A stretch of DNA of 64,000 nucleotides from Beroe forskalii. Its lineage: Eukaryota > Ctenophora > Nuda > Beroida > Beroidae. A model generated the notes under the pieces. It did not search any database and was not told where the DNA came from. It saw only the letters and a program-made list of their open reading frames with translations. Below are positions 21,349-33,573 of the stretch, piece by piece. The first letter of the stretch is position 1; each line of letters starts with the position of its first letter. Made by a program: the position numbers and the translations under genes. The stretch lies in contig WFMF01000159.1 of assembly GCA_011033025.1 (NCBI GenBank), forward strand, positions 310,001 to 374,000. The letters run 5' to 3'.

Positions 21349-24115
21349 ATGCTTCAGATCCTACTCTGGTGCCTGACACTAAGTTCAGTTGGGAATGCTG
21401 CATCTGTGGTTAGGCAAAGTGACCATCCCAAATTCGTGAACTTTCTGAATAACATCTGGCAAATTCTTTCTGATGAAGGCGATTGTGAACCTGGCCAAAT
21501 GATAACTGATCAGGGCTGTGTGGATTGCCCAGCAGGAACTTTCAGCAACGCCATCAATGCAACAAGTTGTACACCTTGCACTGCTGGAAGCTACCAAGAC
21601 CAGGAAGGACAAGCATCTTGCTCTGCATGTGCTGCAGGGTCATTCCAAGATCAAGAGGGACAAACAGCTTGCTCTGCATGTGCAGCGGGATCATCCCAGG
21701 ACAAAGAAGGTCAAGCTTGCTCTGCATGTGCAGCAGGGTCATTCCAAGATCAAGAGGGACAAACAGCTTGCTCTGCATGTGCTGCAGGGTCATTCCAAGA
21801 TCAAGAGGGACAAACAGCTTGCTCTGCATGTGCTGCAGGGTCATTCCAAGATCAAGAGGGACAAACAGCTTGCTCTGCATGTGCTGCAGGGTCATTCCAA
21901 GATCAAGAGGGACAAACAGCTTGCTCTGCATGTGCTGCAGGGTCATTCCAAGATAAAGCAAACTTGCTCTGCATGTGCTGCTGGAACTTACCAAACAGAT
22001 CAAGCTCTGCATGGGCTGGACAAACAAGAGGACAGTTCCTGCTCTGCATGTGCAGCAGGGTCATTCCAAGCATCGTGCTCTGCATGATCAAGAGAGGACA
22101 AACAGCTTGCTCTGCATGTGCTGCTGGGTCATTCCAGGACAAAGAAGGTCAAGCATCTTGCTCTGCATGTGCTGCTGGAAGCTACCAAGATCAAGAGGGA
22201 CAAACAGCTTGCTCTGCATGTGCTGCTGGAGGATCATTCCAAGATCAAGAGGACAAACAGCTTGCTCTGCATGTGCAGCAGGGTCATCCCAGGACAAGGA
22301 CAGATTTCTTGCTCTGCATGTGCTGGAAGCTACCAAGATCAAGAGGGACAGATTTCTTGCTCTGCATGTGCTGCTGGAAGCTACCAAGATCAAGAGGGAC
22401 AGATTTCTTGCTCTGCATGTGCTGCAGGGTCATTCCAAGATCAAGAGGGACAAACAGCTTGCTCTGCATGTGCTGCAGGGTCATTCCAAGATAAAGAGGG
22501 TCAGGCGTCTTGCTCAAACTGCGCTGCTGGGAGTTTCCAAGATCAAGAGGGACAAGTCGCTTGCTCTGCATGTGCTGCAGGGTCATTCCAAGATAAAGAA
22601 GGCCAGGCTTCTTGCTCTGCATGTGCTGCTGGAAGCTACCAAGATCAAGAGGGACAAACAGCTTGCTCTGCATGTGCAGCAGGGTCATCCCAGGACAAAG
22701 AAGGTCAAGCATCTTGCTCTGCATGTGCTGCTGGAAGCTACCAAGATCAAGAGGGACAAACAGCTTGCTCTGCATGTGCAGCGGGGTCATTCCAGGACAA
22801 AGAAGGCCAGGCTTCTTGCTCAAATTGCGCTGCTGGGAGTTTCCAAGATCAAGAGGGTCAGGTCGCTTGCTCTGCATGTGCTGCAGGGTCATTCCAAGAT
22901 AAAGAAGGCCAGGCTTCTTGCTCTGCATGTGCTGCTGGAAGCTACCAGGATCAAGAGGGACAAACAGCTTGCTCTGCATGTGCAGCAGGGTCATTCCAGG
23001 ACAAAGAAGGCCAGGCCTCTTGCTCAAACTGTGCTGCTGGGAGTTACCAAGATCAAGAGGGACAAACTTCTTGCTCAAACTGTGATGCTGGAAGCTACCA
23101 AAACCTGGAAGGGCAAACTTCTTGCTCTATGTGTGGAGCTGGAAGTTATCAAGATCAAGAAGGTCAAGCATCTTGCTCTGATTGTGCTGCTGGGTCTTTC
23201 CAAGATAAAGAAGGTCAAGTAAGCTGCACTCCATGCTCTGCAGGATCCTACCAAGATCAGGAGGGTGGAACTTCATGTACACCTTGCAGTAAGGGCTCTT
23301 ACCAAGATAAGAGTGGATCGCCTTCATGCAACAAGTGTAGAGATGAGCGAACGTATACCACATACATCGAAGGATCTACTTCTGAGGATGATTGCCTTGG
23401 ACCTCTTCTTAGATACAAGATAGGGAAAGAAGGCGACACACAGTTTATGACAGATACTGGTACAATTAGCGCAGAGAAGTCTCTTACTCTTTATGCAGTA
23501 AGTGGCAATTGGGTTCTACGACATCCTGAGGATCCTTATAGAGAATATTTCGAAATCAAACAAGGAGAACCGGAAATCAAGCTTGGCTCAGTTTTAAAGG
23601 AATGGATCATTGAGCCTGTCATCGGCAATGTCTTTTGCTACAAAGATGTTGAGGGAAATGGTAAATATTTTAATGGCTATCAAAACAAGGATGTTCAGGG
23701 CAGGCCCTGCGATGATGGTCAATTCTGCCGTAATTCTGATTCACTGGACATGGGTCCTCACTGCATGGTGGAAAACGAACCCTCTCCTTGCGGAATACCT
23801 ACCTGTGTGTGGGATGTCCAGTGTGCAGCAGGATATGGCATTGGATATAGAGGATCTGTCAATGCAGCTACTTCCAAGGGCAAGACAATCACCTGCCAGG
23901 CATGGAATAAGGACTGGCCACATGTCCATCCAGAGTTCCATCCTTCTTCTCACAATATCGCATATTATGGCCTAGGAAACCACAACTTGTGCAGGAACCC
24001 AGACCCAAAGAATAACAACAAACCGTGGTGTTACACTACAGACTTCTGGACACGATGGGCTTATTGTGATGTGCCCCAGTGTGATGATTCCATGCCATAT
24101 TTTGAGCAGAAGTAA
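21349..24115 (+). CDS. Ephrin-receptor-like repeat/kringle protein, copy 2 (frame broken within repeats)
   Basis: The signal peptide and N-terminus are identical to copy 1, and the C-terminal region from about 22310 with the kringle (LCRNPD, PWCY, YCDVPQC) is intact. Between them the repeats are damaged: near 21955 a unit lacks about 5 bp, 21960-22090 is scrambled, and near 22250 a G is missing from GAGGGACAA. The N-terminal frame therefore does not connect to the C-terminal frame. It has about 34 units against about 39 in copy 1. Either the gene is a recent pseudogene or the assembly mis-joined reads in the tandem array. Damage confined to the repeat favours an assembly cause. Confidence 0.7.
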
Positions 24116-24494
24116 TAAGGACTCTTCAAAAGTATCTAATTTTATTGTCATCATTCACATTTCATATCTTTGATTGGTTCTGAATGTGCACTGTTTTTAT
24201 TAAATTAACAATTTCACTGAAATAGATTTTCTGCTTCACTAATTTATTGCACGTTCTGTAGATGAAAAGAAAATCATCATGATTGATGTAAGCATATTAT
24301 ACCAGACAGTGACCAAGACAAAATTTCAAAAAATCTTTTAGTCAATATTCATTCATCTGTCTAACACAATAAAGTTATCGGATTGAAGTTCATAAAATAT
24401 TGAATAAATATGTTAATTAATAATTGTCCTTGAATATAGGAGTTCAATATTTTTCAAAAAAAGCAAAAACAAAATCTAACGTTGGTACAATTCA
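24116..24494. other. Convergent 3' UTR region, copy 2
   Basis: This matches 8427-8806, with AATAAA near 24369. No other feature is seen. Confidence 0.4.
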
Positions 24495-26545
24495 TCACTG
24501 GCTTCCAAATAGCTGAGACGCTGTAGTTACACCACATGCTTGTGGACAGCTTGTTTCATGTAAGTCTTTTCCTTCCAATAAGCCATTGACAAGGTACTCT
24601 TTTCCCATCAGACTCTGTCCCCATTCAATAACCTTATCAATGGTTGGAGTAGGTACATTCACCAATTCAGCCATGCCTTTTACAACAACCAATCCAAAAG
24701 GCACATCTTCAGTAATATAACGGTAAGAGAAGTCAGGTACAAACAAACCATCATCAGTTTTCTTCACGGGGTGCATAATTTCTTCATATGCTTGGTTAGA
24801 CCGAATCGTTGTGTACAGGTTCGTTTTGTCCTTGATTTGTTCTTTGTAAGCCCGTTGCTGAGCCTCATATAGAGGCTCAATGGGGACCAGATTCATCTCA
24901 GGGTATTCAGAAGCTTGAGCTTTGCTGACAGCAGTAACTTCCTCAGAGATTCCTTCAAGCACTTCAACACTGAACTCCGAGGCACTGAAGTAAAACTTGG
25001 GGTGTTCAGCAACTGGCTGCCCATCCCAGTTTCCCCACTGACCATACATGAGACCTGGATGCAGGATAAAATTCATAGTGTTGAATGAAATGCCACTCAC
25101 ATAATAATGGAGAGTAAGTTTTGGAGCCGGACCAATACATCTTTGGATCAATGCCACTGTTTCCTCTGTATCATCCTTTGTCTCACTTATTTGCATAGGG
25201 CCTCCACTTAAAACTTGCTTGTATCCAAACACCGTGGCTTTCTTTCCGATTTCAGACAGCTTACAAGCCCAGGGGAGACTTTCAAATGCTATGAGGTTTA
25301 CAGAACGGCGCTTTTCTTTCCATATTTGTCTCACTGCATATTCAAATCCTGAAGAGCAAAACTGTATAGTCCTTGTGCTCGGTGGAAGTGTGTGAATTGT
25401 GTACGATGACAAGATGTGTCCAGTGAATTTACTATAGCTTTGCCCTAATGATCCACAACGTGAAAAAATGAATTATAAAACTGAATCTTCGCATATATAT
25501 GTATAAAAGGTACACTGTACAGGTGACAGTAGACCTACCAGTTTGTCCTGGTAGTGCAACAACTTTCAATCCTGGCTTGACATAAGGCTCTAACTGCCTC
25601 AAGTATTCGAAATGTGTGAAAGCTGGGTTCATCAGGACTATAACTTCAACCCCATCCATTGCCAAAGCCGGGTCATCCGTGATAAGTGACGGATTGCCTG
25701 GAAGATATTTTGATTTCTTTTAATAACCCCAAAGTAGGAAAAATAGAAGCATTATTAGTTAATAATCGAAGTAGATAATCTGTAAATGTAATAACATGAT
25801 GTCGTAAATTGCAAGGGATTCACCCGAAAATGTGCTTTCTGATCCATCTGGGTTAATGCAGTTCAGCGTAAGAGTTGCCTTTTCTTCCCATGATTGAAGC
25901 CATTTGTCTCTGACTGGCTTGTACAGGGACAGCACATTTATCTGTGATTAGGCACTTCAAAAATCACATGAATTCTTTGGAGTTTAACGAAGGAGAAATA
26001 TAAGTGGGCATAGATCCGTTTGCCAAATAGGCCATGCGCCTGTCTAATTAAATGCAGATCTACATTAGATCTGCATTAGATTGTGCCACTGCCAGTCTAG
26101 TACAGGTCCAATGCAGGTTTGGCGCCGGTATTTATTGGGTTTGAACGTAACAAAATGTAAGGTGCAGCCACCGGCAGATCTGTTTTAATTTGCATTGATG
26201 AAGAACTTTTGTAGCAAAATAGGCCTCCAATTGCGCTAAAACTAGAAATTCCGAATTTTCAGCCTTTAATAAAGTTTTGCAACTTTGGGTCTTTCCAAAA
26301 ATATTTTGATCTGAAGGACAATCCATGATATGACAACCATGAACTTTAAATTTTTCATCAAAATCCCAGCTCTAGGCATAGCAGGCGTTATTTCTTTGAA
26401 AATTTCAGTTCATATCGAATTTACCAAGTTGAAAGTTGAAAGAAAAAATTGTCACTGAGGAACTTACTTCGACATCAGGTTGTTGTGAAGCAAGGGCACA
26501 GAACACATGGGCTCCGTTACCATCCCCACACATTAGAATCTTCAT
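24495..26545 (-). CDS. Opine dehydrogenase, copy 2 (exon 4 acceptor altered)
   Basis: Four exon equivalents are present: 26545-26468, 25941-25824, 25697-25539 and 25372-24495, nearly identical in protein to copy 1, including GDGNGAH and HPGLMYGQWGNW. The acceptor of exon 4 reads CACAA before the expected junction, where copy 1 has CACAG. The only nearby AG is one base downstream and would put exon 4 out of frame. As written, this copy cannot produce the full enzyme unless a distant or non-canonical acceptor is used. Coding regions remain open, so the lesion is recent or a base error. Confidence 0.75.
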
Positions 26546-27956
26546 TTTCTCAAATTTATCACTGATATTCAGGGTAAAAAGGTTATCTTGGAGTTAATGT
26601 CCAGTGTAGGCTAAACGATTCGGCAAACAATATGGGCAGGGTGAAATGCAGTGAAATTTACAAGTCTGAAGTGTGTATCGCCTGGGCCCAATCACTGATT
26701 GAATTCGTGGGCGCATGAATTATTGTGGGAGTGATTTGACAATCATGTTTTCAAATATGGGGAATTGATATACGCATGTATGTCGTAATGAACACATAGG
26801 TAAACTGGACTGGGGACCGATAAAGCTATGAGAATCCCCTCAACTCATCAAGATCAGAGCTTACGGTTTACAACATCAACCATTTCAAACTAAAATAATG
26901 AATGACCATCTTGACCATTGCTGTAGATTCTAGGTTGAAGCAACTCACAGAAAATAATATCAACATTCGAGAATTCAGCTTACAGTAGATTTCGTTCCTT
27001 CTAGTGCTCTCAACACTCAAATAAACCTAATAAATAAATCACTTTCGTTCATTCTAGCTCAGCACGTATCTCCGCCAATGAAATAGCAGTATAACTGTAA
27101 CGTGATTGTTGTAGAACATTTTACTAGCATTTATCCCTTATACATAGAAGCAGAGAAGCTTCTAGAATCGCATTACAAACAAATCAAGACGCCGCGATGC
27201 ATCTCAAAGTGGCACAGATCATTCTTATGAGCAAGGCTGAATTTGAAAGACAGCAAAGACTGAACGCTACGATGTGCAATCTCATTAAGCTTAGTGGGGG
27301 ACTTACAGAATGAGACATATTATTATTATGTGACATTTATGCACATCTTACAATCTCATTGTTAATGCTGTGTAGCCGTTGACCGTTGTATAGACCATAT
27401 CGGCTATTTTCGAATTTTCCGCCTAATGAGAAAGCAATCTGGAACAAATCTTACGGTAAAACATACGTGAATTCTCTAGAAGCCTGTGAAGGAATGCCCT
27501 TGAAGGCTATTAATATCACTGAACATTATTTCTAGAGCGCTTATACATCCCAACCTTGAGTAACATTACGCAATCGCATAATTATGCTGCATATTATGCG
27601 AATATGCGAATATATTCAAGCTGATCATGCCATTATACCAGCGTCGGGCGTCTAAAGCGTGTGAAGAGATGGCCATTCAACTGTACCTAATTGTAGAAAA
27701 ATGGCTCAACAGGTACCCGGGTAACTTTCTGATTTTCTGTCCATATCAATCCTCAATACAGGTAAAATGCACTGCACACAAGCACTGTACACTGCACAGT
27801 GCAGCGCAGTGTACGATGCGTGTGGAATGGGTAACCACACAGTACGGGGACGGGTTGAGTAGGGTCTGGGGGTGTTGGTTGGAGGTGAGTGTAGGACAGG
27901 TTATTGTACGGGACTTTTGAGCCATCAGTTGGAGACAGAACCATGGCACGAAAATT
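26546..27956. other. Intergenic, with copy-2 micro-inversion
   Basis: The first 320 bp continue the duplicon. About 26765-26866 is the reverse complement of 11268-11358. Beyond 26870 I see no gene, only AT-rich sequence and a short CACTGCACA-type cluster near 27770-27810. Confidence 0.5.
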
Positions 27957-29292
27957 AACAAGAATTGCGCCTGCCGGCACATTTCTTGTGCCCATTGTTC
28001 CCGTATGCAGGCGCTTAATTTCCTGTTCCCCGGGGCTGGTATTAAAGCACACCTTCATTAAAACACGCCGTCGACCATTGTCCGTCTCGCTTACTGACAA
28101 GATTAGTTGACGATAAAACGTTTTATCTATCAAGTGTCACATCGCAATACTAACATTATTGAATCAATTTTATGAATATTCCATTCGTAAGTATAAACTG
28201 AAAACAATAATTGCGCTCGTTTTCTTTAACCTCGGCGAGCGCTTTAATTTCATGCAACATGATAAAGGTCGTACGTGATCACAAGTCGCACGTGCATTTT
28301 ACTGCGCGCGCAACTTAATTCATGAACACCTGCCATGTTCTGTTTGCGCGCGTACGCATTCATTCTTGGTTGTTTCCTTTTGAGTTTTGTGCGACGTCTC
28401 GTTGCCACATCAAGCGTTGTGCACTATCAAGCGTTTCCATTGACGAAAATAATTAAATCATATGAAATCACATTATTTTCTGTCCTGAAAAGTTTCTGCA
28501 ATTTGATGCTATGTTGTTCAGATACCACAGTCAGAGGCCAGAGCTTACCTGATGATTGATCGAGGATTTCTCATGGCGACTATTGATATTCAACCAAATG
28601 CAATGTCCTTCCTGGGCGTCGAAATTTGTGATTTTATGATCAACTGTGCAAACTTGAAGGTAAAAAGAAGGATTAATAGCCAAGATTGAAGATTAAGGTT
28701 TCGTAAATTCATGAGAAACCGGGACAAATTTTCATCTCTGATCTCTTACTTTCCTCAGCGAAATTGCTAAGGTCAATCATCATTGATCGAACTCTATTGC
28801 CCATTGTCAATTATTGTCTCCTACTTAAAGAAAAATGTTAATTTGATTGAATCCAAATCATAAGACAAAATCTGATGGAGAATTCCAAGAACTCAAGGAA
28901 ATCGAACGACATTCATGCACCTCTTATCATTGAAAAGTTTGATGAAATTGAAGAATGATGAAGATTTTAAAAATGAATCAAGTTTCAACATTAGGATGAA
29001 CAGAGCATTGAACCCAAATAACTGTAAGATAGCTGCAGTGCACACTGAACAGGATGCCACTACACCAAGCTATATTGGCGCGACTGATATTATAAAGGAG
29101 CAGTTCGATGCTTGAAAATGATCAAAAAAGTGACATACATACCACGCGCATACGACCAAATCGGATCACACCACCTCTTTCAGATTTAACAGTACGCGTA
29201 AAGGTAGTATACACACAACCCCCACAAAACACGATCTCTGCTAACCTTTTCTCAATGCCTTTTTGTAAAACAAAAACGCAATTGGGAACAGG
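27957..29292. mobile_element. Inverted copy of the 15188-16546 element
   Basis: Its reverse complement begins CCTGTTCCCAATTGCG and follows 15188 onward, including the tRNA-like head (A box near 29060, B box near 29010). The other end, TTGCGCCTGCCGG...GCAGGCGC at 27963-28014, matches 16483-16545. It lies about 11.4 kb from its partner in opposite orientation and has no transposase frame. Confidence 0.75.
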
Positions 29293-30622
29293 AAAAAATT
29301 GGCACATTGCTACCTGCATGTAGCAACTAGCAAGGTAAAAACGCAGAGGGAAAATATTCAGTGTATGATAATGAACATGAGTATAATAGCTCTTATCTAC
29401 CAATTCCAAATTACAGATTACAGATTACACTGTTTTATTGCAATATAGCACGAGATGTTCTGCTTTCATCTTAATCCTGAATGGCAGATAACAAGAGTGA
29501 ATTTTGATTCATTAACTATCCACAATTTCCGTTCCTCGAATAACCTTAAATTTTGCCGAAAAGTACCACAAGCCATATTTATAAATTTGTTCTTGTGCTT
29601 TTTGAAGTTTGAAAGGATATCGTATAAATCAGTTTTGACTAATTGAAACCATCTGCTGAACAATATTGAAATATATGATTTTAGTTCTTATTCACACGGA
29701 CATAAAAATACCATTATCAGACTGCCAGACTGGAATCCAGTCTGACTGGATGTGGATTATGGAGTCAAATGCGAGTCTATATCATCGAAAAAGTTCGAAG
29801 TACTAGCAGTAGCTCAGCAGCTCAACCCGTAATATAGCAGATCACAAAATGCTTACAGAAGCTAAGGGATAGAATCAAAACTTCAAAATGAACACATTAC
29901 ACATGCAATACATTTTATATGTAGTTTGTACAATGTACATAATTGGAAAATGTATAATAATATAGTTCAGGATGTCCAAACCGCAAGAACACTTGAGATT
30001 GATCTTAGAGTCTACCAGTATTGTGGCTACGGTCATGAAGATCAAACTCAACGCTAAATCTCTAAAAATAACCTCTTATTACGTGCCTAGAACAAGATGT
30101 TTTGACCGACGGATTACAACAGAACACTTTCATCTTATTCATTATCAAACAAGCAACGGTAAAGTTTAAAAACGGTTAAGTCTCTGTAAAACATCAGAAA
30201 ATGTAACCAAACCTCAGTAGCTGTGTTCTCTGCTAACTCTCGTCTCTTCCTCTCCAGCTCCATGAGTTGAATTCCGGGCTGATGTTTACATGAGCTGCCC
30301 TCTAGCCACCCTCATATAGCCCACCCCTCTCCTCTGCAGGCAGAACCATCCAATGGTTCCAGCTGAGTAGCTGAAGAAAACGGAAATTTTGAGGATGATC
30401 AGATATACACTTTGAATAGATAGTGGTAAAAATCTGTTTCAAAGAGATGGTTCGTGGGTTTTAAAATGTCAGGCACAAAACCTATATTTTCGGTCTACTT
30501 GCCAAACCTCATGTTTCAGTTTCACGATTTAGATTTTTTGGCACAAACATAAGAGACTTCTTACGTCACCAAAAAAAATTTCAATATCTCTTACGACTTA
30601 CCCTAAGGTAGAAGCATTTCTG
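29293..30622. other. Non-coding AT-rich stretch
   Basis: I see no domain-bearing frame or convincing splice pair. It probably includes the 3' UTR of the transcript ending at 30623. Confidence 0.4.
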
Positions 30623-32392
30623 TCAGGTGGCTACAATATCCACATCTTTCAGCCACTCGTCCCATTCCTCCTGCCAGTCTTGGTAGTTCCCATATCCATG
30701 TATCAACTGCTGAAAAGGCACGCAAGTGTGATGGGACTGGGAGCTGAATTGATCAATCTGAAATTCCATTGACCTGCACTATACGCGATAGGGACGAACA
30801 CGAATTCATGTACATGAATACATGTACAAAAATAATTGTCAATTGGGGGCCGTCAATATATGAATAAAGGACATCCGCAATGAGAGGGATCAGTCTGACA
30901 ATTACTTTCGTCATCCCACGACTTTTGTTGTACGACTCTAGTTTATACAATCAATTTTGAGATGTAGTAGGATGACGAAATCAATTTTCAGTGAAGAACC
31001 CATAGTTGTACTATATGCAGATTACAACCGAGTCAAAAGAGTATCAAGTAATCACTCTTCTCATTGAACTTCAACTATGTGACTCTAATATTCAACGATA
31101 CTAATTCATCTTGGTCGTGATTTTTCGTGGCTTTCAAAGTTAAACCTTGACTAACCTTTTTGTTTTCTATCATCTTTCGTATGTTTTTCACTAGATTCAT
31201 GAATCTGGACCTGATGCTGTGGTCTGAAAGTGAAATGGCAATTGTGAAATGAAACTGAATCCTATGACTTATTTGGACCGTGATTCTACCGACTCAGAGT
31301 GAGTTCAAGTTACATTTTCTAACATATTCCAATTAGCTGACTGCTGACTAACATACTAATCACTTACATGGATTAAACGTTTTGGCCTTTGACTTGAACA
31401 TAATCAAAGGTCCGAAGACAGGGTTAGCAAGTTTTCTAGACTCCAGACCCTGAATTTCATCATTCATCAGGTCTGTGAGGAGAAACTCTTGAGCTGATTT
31501 CATCGATTCCGTAGTTCTTCCTGAAATTTCATTTTTCATTATAAATGCCGGGGGACACGAATTTGAGAAATGAGTTGGCCTATTTTGTGCCCATCAGAGC
31601 CAAAATCCCCGGGGATTTTTGCTGTGATGACAGATGAGCATAAAACTAAAAGTTTCGATTCTGGTGGTACATAAAATATCTCAAATTCTGGTCCAAAATA
31701 TTTCGATTTTCAGGAGGCCATTTTTCAAGGCACTCTGTGTCTCCTCAAAAATAAATAAATAAATGGACCTATTTTGTACTGAAGACCACCGTCAAAATTA
31801 GAGTTGGTACAGGATCCAGAAATCCAAACTACTACTATAGTAATACTGGGTGGGCGACATCTCATCTCAGGACATTTCATCTCAGGACACTTCATCTTCC
31901 TGTCCTGACCCTAACCAACACCCTTACCTAGACCTTAACCCTGTCTCTAACCAAAACCCTAACCCTAACCCAGACCCTAACCGTTGCATAGAGCTGACAT
32001 ATTGCGAGATAAAGTGTCCTAGATGAAGGTTAGAATGAAATGTCCAGTTCCCCCGTTTTAGTAATACTAGTAGGGGGCTAAGTGGGCTGTGCAGTTCAAG
32101 GACCCTATCATCCTGATTTTTATAGACTTACCAAATTTTGATTTTTTCCATAAGACAGGATATGGCCGGAAAGCCTTGACGAGGAGCCATCGATGCGCCA
32201 AGCTGACGTTGCCGAAGTATGGCTTTCTGGTGTATGTGAATTTCTTCTTCTCCTTCGGCTGCAGGTTGTCATGCTGGTAAACTGTTGGGGGTCTGACAGT
32301 CAGGCGTTCAATCCGCGGACGGGAAGGTACCCGTTCAATCTGTGGATTCTCGCAACATGATGTTTGGTGGGCAGGCACCCGCTCAATACGCC
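30623..32392 (-). CDS. Four-exon alternative 3' module of unknown function
   Basis: The exons are 32392-32132, 31520-31368, 31223-31156 and 30709-30623. All have GT-AG borders (GTAAGT, GTAAGT and GTTAGT donors) and matching phases (1, 1, 0), giving about 189 residues and stop TGA 30623-30625. The first exon starts in phase 1 after TTGCATTGCAG, which fits the shared 38-nt exon of this locus. The sequence starts with IERVP/IERL-like repeats, then a basic aromatic region (FTYTRKPYFGNV, HRWLLVKAF), and ends acidic and tryptophan-rich (QDWQEEWDEWLKD). I recognise no domain. It could be the last alternative end of the transcription-factor locus or the tail of an independent gene. Confidence 0.7.
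31904..31982. repeat. Degenerate interstitial telomere-like repeat
   Basis: It contains several CCCTAA units with variants (ACCCTAACCCTAACCC at the core). It lies in the intron between exons 1 and 2 of the unknown module. The tract is too short and degenerate to mark a chromosome end. Confidence 0.6.
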
Positions 32393-33037
32393 CTGCAATG
32401 CAATGAAATGTCAATTTAAATTACGTTCCTTGATCCCAATTTAGGTCAGCCAAGGAAATTTCTTTAAAGGCAGATTCAGGCCTGATATTTTCATATTTTA
32501 GAAAAAATTATCATGCCTGAGCCCCCCCTTCCCCACCATTTCTTGTGACTCTTGAGCCTTTAAGTATCAGATCGATGCCCACGAATTGGGGCGTGGAGTT
32601 CATTCTGTCTTCGTTTTTCTCGAATTGATAGTGGATCGATGTGACTTTTTTAAATTTGATTGCGTCCAATGGACGCATTGCACCTAAACCGGAATTAAAC
32701 AGGAATTAAAAGGTCCGGTCTGCTATATTCGAAATTGCCCGATAAAAATCACTGTCATCACAATACATATCTAAAAGTAAAAACACTGAAAGAAAACGCG
32801 GCAGCAAACTGTTCCCTCAGGAATGGATTTGTGCCATTGGCGTGAGTCTACAATTAAGATTTCGCCACCCTTGCCCTCAGCAGCACTGATGTTGCCAAGT
32901 CCCAATAGTCACATCTTGATCATTACTTCCAGTTCCAGCTGTAGCAACCGGAATTGGGTTCTATCTGTGAGCGAGCTGTTGGTGACTCAGTGGCAAAATA
33001 AAGTTCTGCATCACTGTTGTTGTTTTATGTTAAGAGT

Positions 33038-33396
33038 TCATGAGGATTTGTCCTTTCGCCTTTTCAGTCTCCTCTGATTGAAAAACCATGTTTTAACCTT
33101 TTCATAGTCCATTTCCAGATCAACCGATAACTTCTTCATCTCAGCAGGTGAAGGCAGTTCGTTTGAGTAGAACGCAGACTTCAAGGTCATTTTCTGACTA
33201 TCTGTGGGATATGACCTTTTCTTCTTTTCTGTCTGTGTGAATGTCTGAGTCGAAACTGACGCAGTTGAGGCTGTCGGTTTGTACTTGTCACTATCGGTTG
33301 GTTTGTACTTGTCACCATCGGTTGGTTTGTACTTGTCACCATCGGTTGGTTTGTACTTGTCACCATCGGTTGATGCTACGGGTTCAGTTACGTATC
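33038..33396 (-). CDS. Divergent homeodomain terminal exon (HD3)
   Basis: The acceptor TTTGTACTTCAG is followed by two bases completing a codon, then 119 codons to TGA 33038-33040. The N-terminal part contains four copies of an 8-residue unit (TDGDKYKP). The C-terminal 60 residues read as a homeodomain: a basic arm (KKKRSYPTDSQ), helix 1 with LKSAFYSNE, helix 2 AEMKKLSVDLEM, and a recognition helix VKTWFFNQRRLKRRK. Position 50 is Phe and 52 is Gln, both unusual; the DNA-contacting Asn51 and W48/F49 are kept. The exon lacks a start codon, so it is easily missed. A 70-bp-arm palindrome sits immediately upstream of its acceptor. Confidence 0.8.
33274..33372. repeat. 24-bp in-frame tandem repeat inside HD3
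   Basis: Four units of GTACTTGTCACCATCGGTTGGTTT (plus-strand reading) encode TDGDKYKP repeats on the minus strand. The period is a multiple of three, so frame is preserved, and the units are nearly identical. Confidence 0.9.
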
Positions 33397-33413
33397 CTGA
33401 AGTACAAACAATT

Positions 33414-33573
33414 AATTAGAACTTTAAGTTTAAAGCGGAATGTAAATTCCTAAATCTCGCATCGTCAGGATCGTCCAAATTCCAATTTACTTAAAAGTAA
33501 GTTGGAATTTGGACGATCCTGACGATGCGAGATTTAGTAATTTACATTCCGCTTTAAACTTAAAGTTCTAATT
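33414..33573. repeat. Palindrome with about 70-bp arms beside the HD3 acceptor
   Basis: Left arm 33414-33485 and right arm about 33503-33573 are near-perfect reverse complements, separated by about 17 bp. Transcribed on the minus strand, it would form a strong hairpin ending about 17 nt before the HD3 exon, over its branch-point region. It looks like a MITE remnant. Confidence 0.85.

Larger units (their letters stand above)
13847..26870. repeat. Segmental duplication, left copy 2
   Basis: This repeats the order ZF1 (partial), ZF2, ZF3, ZF4, kringle gene and opine dehydrogenase of 1400-11360. It is longer because of a 1.36-kb insertion between ZF2 and ZF3 and a minisatellite about five times longer. 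It ends in a short inverted segment near 26866. Confidence 0.8.

Noticed and set aside
31904-31982. A telomere
   Set aside because: The CCCTAA tract is under 100 bp, degenerate and internal, inside an intron.
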